Below the pieces are notes generated by a model that was given only the letters and a program-made list of their open reading frames with translations, did not search any database and was not told where the DNA came from. A DNA stretch of 49,652 bases from Phycisphaerae bacterium (lineage in GTDB: Bacteria; Planctomycetota; Phycisphaerae; Phycisphaerales; Phycisphaeraceae), in contig JAUHYI010000032.1 of assembly GCA_030426385.1 (NCBI GenBank), positions 1 through 49,652 on the forward strand, in the 5' to 3' direction. Positions 49,472-49,652 of this stretch are shown piece after piece. The translations under genes were made by a program, and so were the position numbers. Positions within the stretch are counted from its first letter, which is position 1. Each line of letters starts with the position of its first letter.

Positions 49472-49600
49472 GGCTTGCTGGGCATGTTGGGTGTGATGGG
49501 TGTGATGGTCGTGATCGTTTTGTTGAAACAAAAAACAAACCGGGTTGAAAATTGCCAGGCAAGCGTGCGATCAGTGCGCGGGTTGCTTGGCCGTGTGATA

Positions 49601-49652
49601 CCCCCCCCCACACTCCCCCCCCACACTCCCCCCCCACACTCCCCCCCCACAC
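49601..49652. repeat. C8-9ACACT tandem repeat at window end
   Basis: Three complete units (one C9ACACT, two C8ACACT) and a fourth running to the window edge. On the sense strand of the upstream-lying CoA-binding gene it is G-rich, like the other 5' tracts. The end of the window in this repeat may reflect an assembly break. Confidence 0.9.

Noticed and set aside
49601..49652. Linear-chromosome telomere
   Set aside because: Similar tracts occur throughout the window at internal positions, so an assembly stop in a repeat is the simpler reading.

Overview
The window looks like chromosomal DNA of a Gram-negative bacterium, most likely a planctomycete and possibly of the class Phycisphaerae (inference). 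The basis is an LpxC-FabZ fusion inside an ompH-lpxD-lpxC/fabZ-lpxA block, a BamA, a secreted protein with a PEP-CTERM anchor, frequent GTG and TTG starts, and intergenic DNA crowded with short palindromic elements and G/C homopolymer tracts. No phage, plasmid, CRISPR or rRNA genes are seen, and there is no transposase or integrase.

Layout. 1-13023 is a surface polysaccharide locus: seven GT4-type glycosyltransferases (one truncated at the window edge, one fused to an acetyltransferase), a GT10 fucosyltransferase-like enzyme, a GT2 enzyme and a multi-membrane-span Wzy-type polymerase. A nucleotide-sugar dehydrogenase (13098-14330) links it to the lipid A block on the minus strand, ompH, lpxD, lpxC-fabZ and lpxA (14436-18838). 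Next are pyruvate dehydrogenase E1 beta and alpha (19209-22148), with a PIN-domain toxin/antitoxin-like pair inserted between them. bamA follows on the plus strand (22991-25354).

25580-28601 is bounded by a perfect 44-bp direct repeat made of the 3' half of tRNA-Pro. The intact tRNA gene sits at its right end. The interval carries one large secreted protein of unknown function with codon use unlike its neighbours, which fits a small integrated element that has no integrase of its own.

28794-36074 holds mnmA (minus) and a plus-strand run of an exported protein of unknown function, a GH113-like glycosidase, purD and pheS. 36373-42130 holds a lipoprotein, a fatty acid desaturase divergent from an AraC-type regulator, xylA, and rplU with a good sigma70-type promoter. 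42411-49471 holds small housekeeping and accessory genes: a Cys4 protein, hisI, a cysteine-less FmdB-like protein, gpsA, a PilZ-receiver protein, a small membrane protein, a PEP-CTERM protein and a CoA-binding protein.

The most unusual content is between the genes. At least five families of short inverted-repeat elements are present, some with TA target duplications. G/C tracts also recur at gene boundaries with an apparent polarity: sense strand G-rich at 5' ends and C-rich at 3' ends, four times directly after a stop codon. The same kind of tract is found inside coding sequence as low-complexity linkers in mnmA, pheS, the PEP-CTERM protein and the N-terminus of the acetyltransferase fusion.
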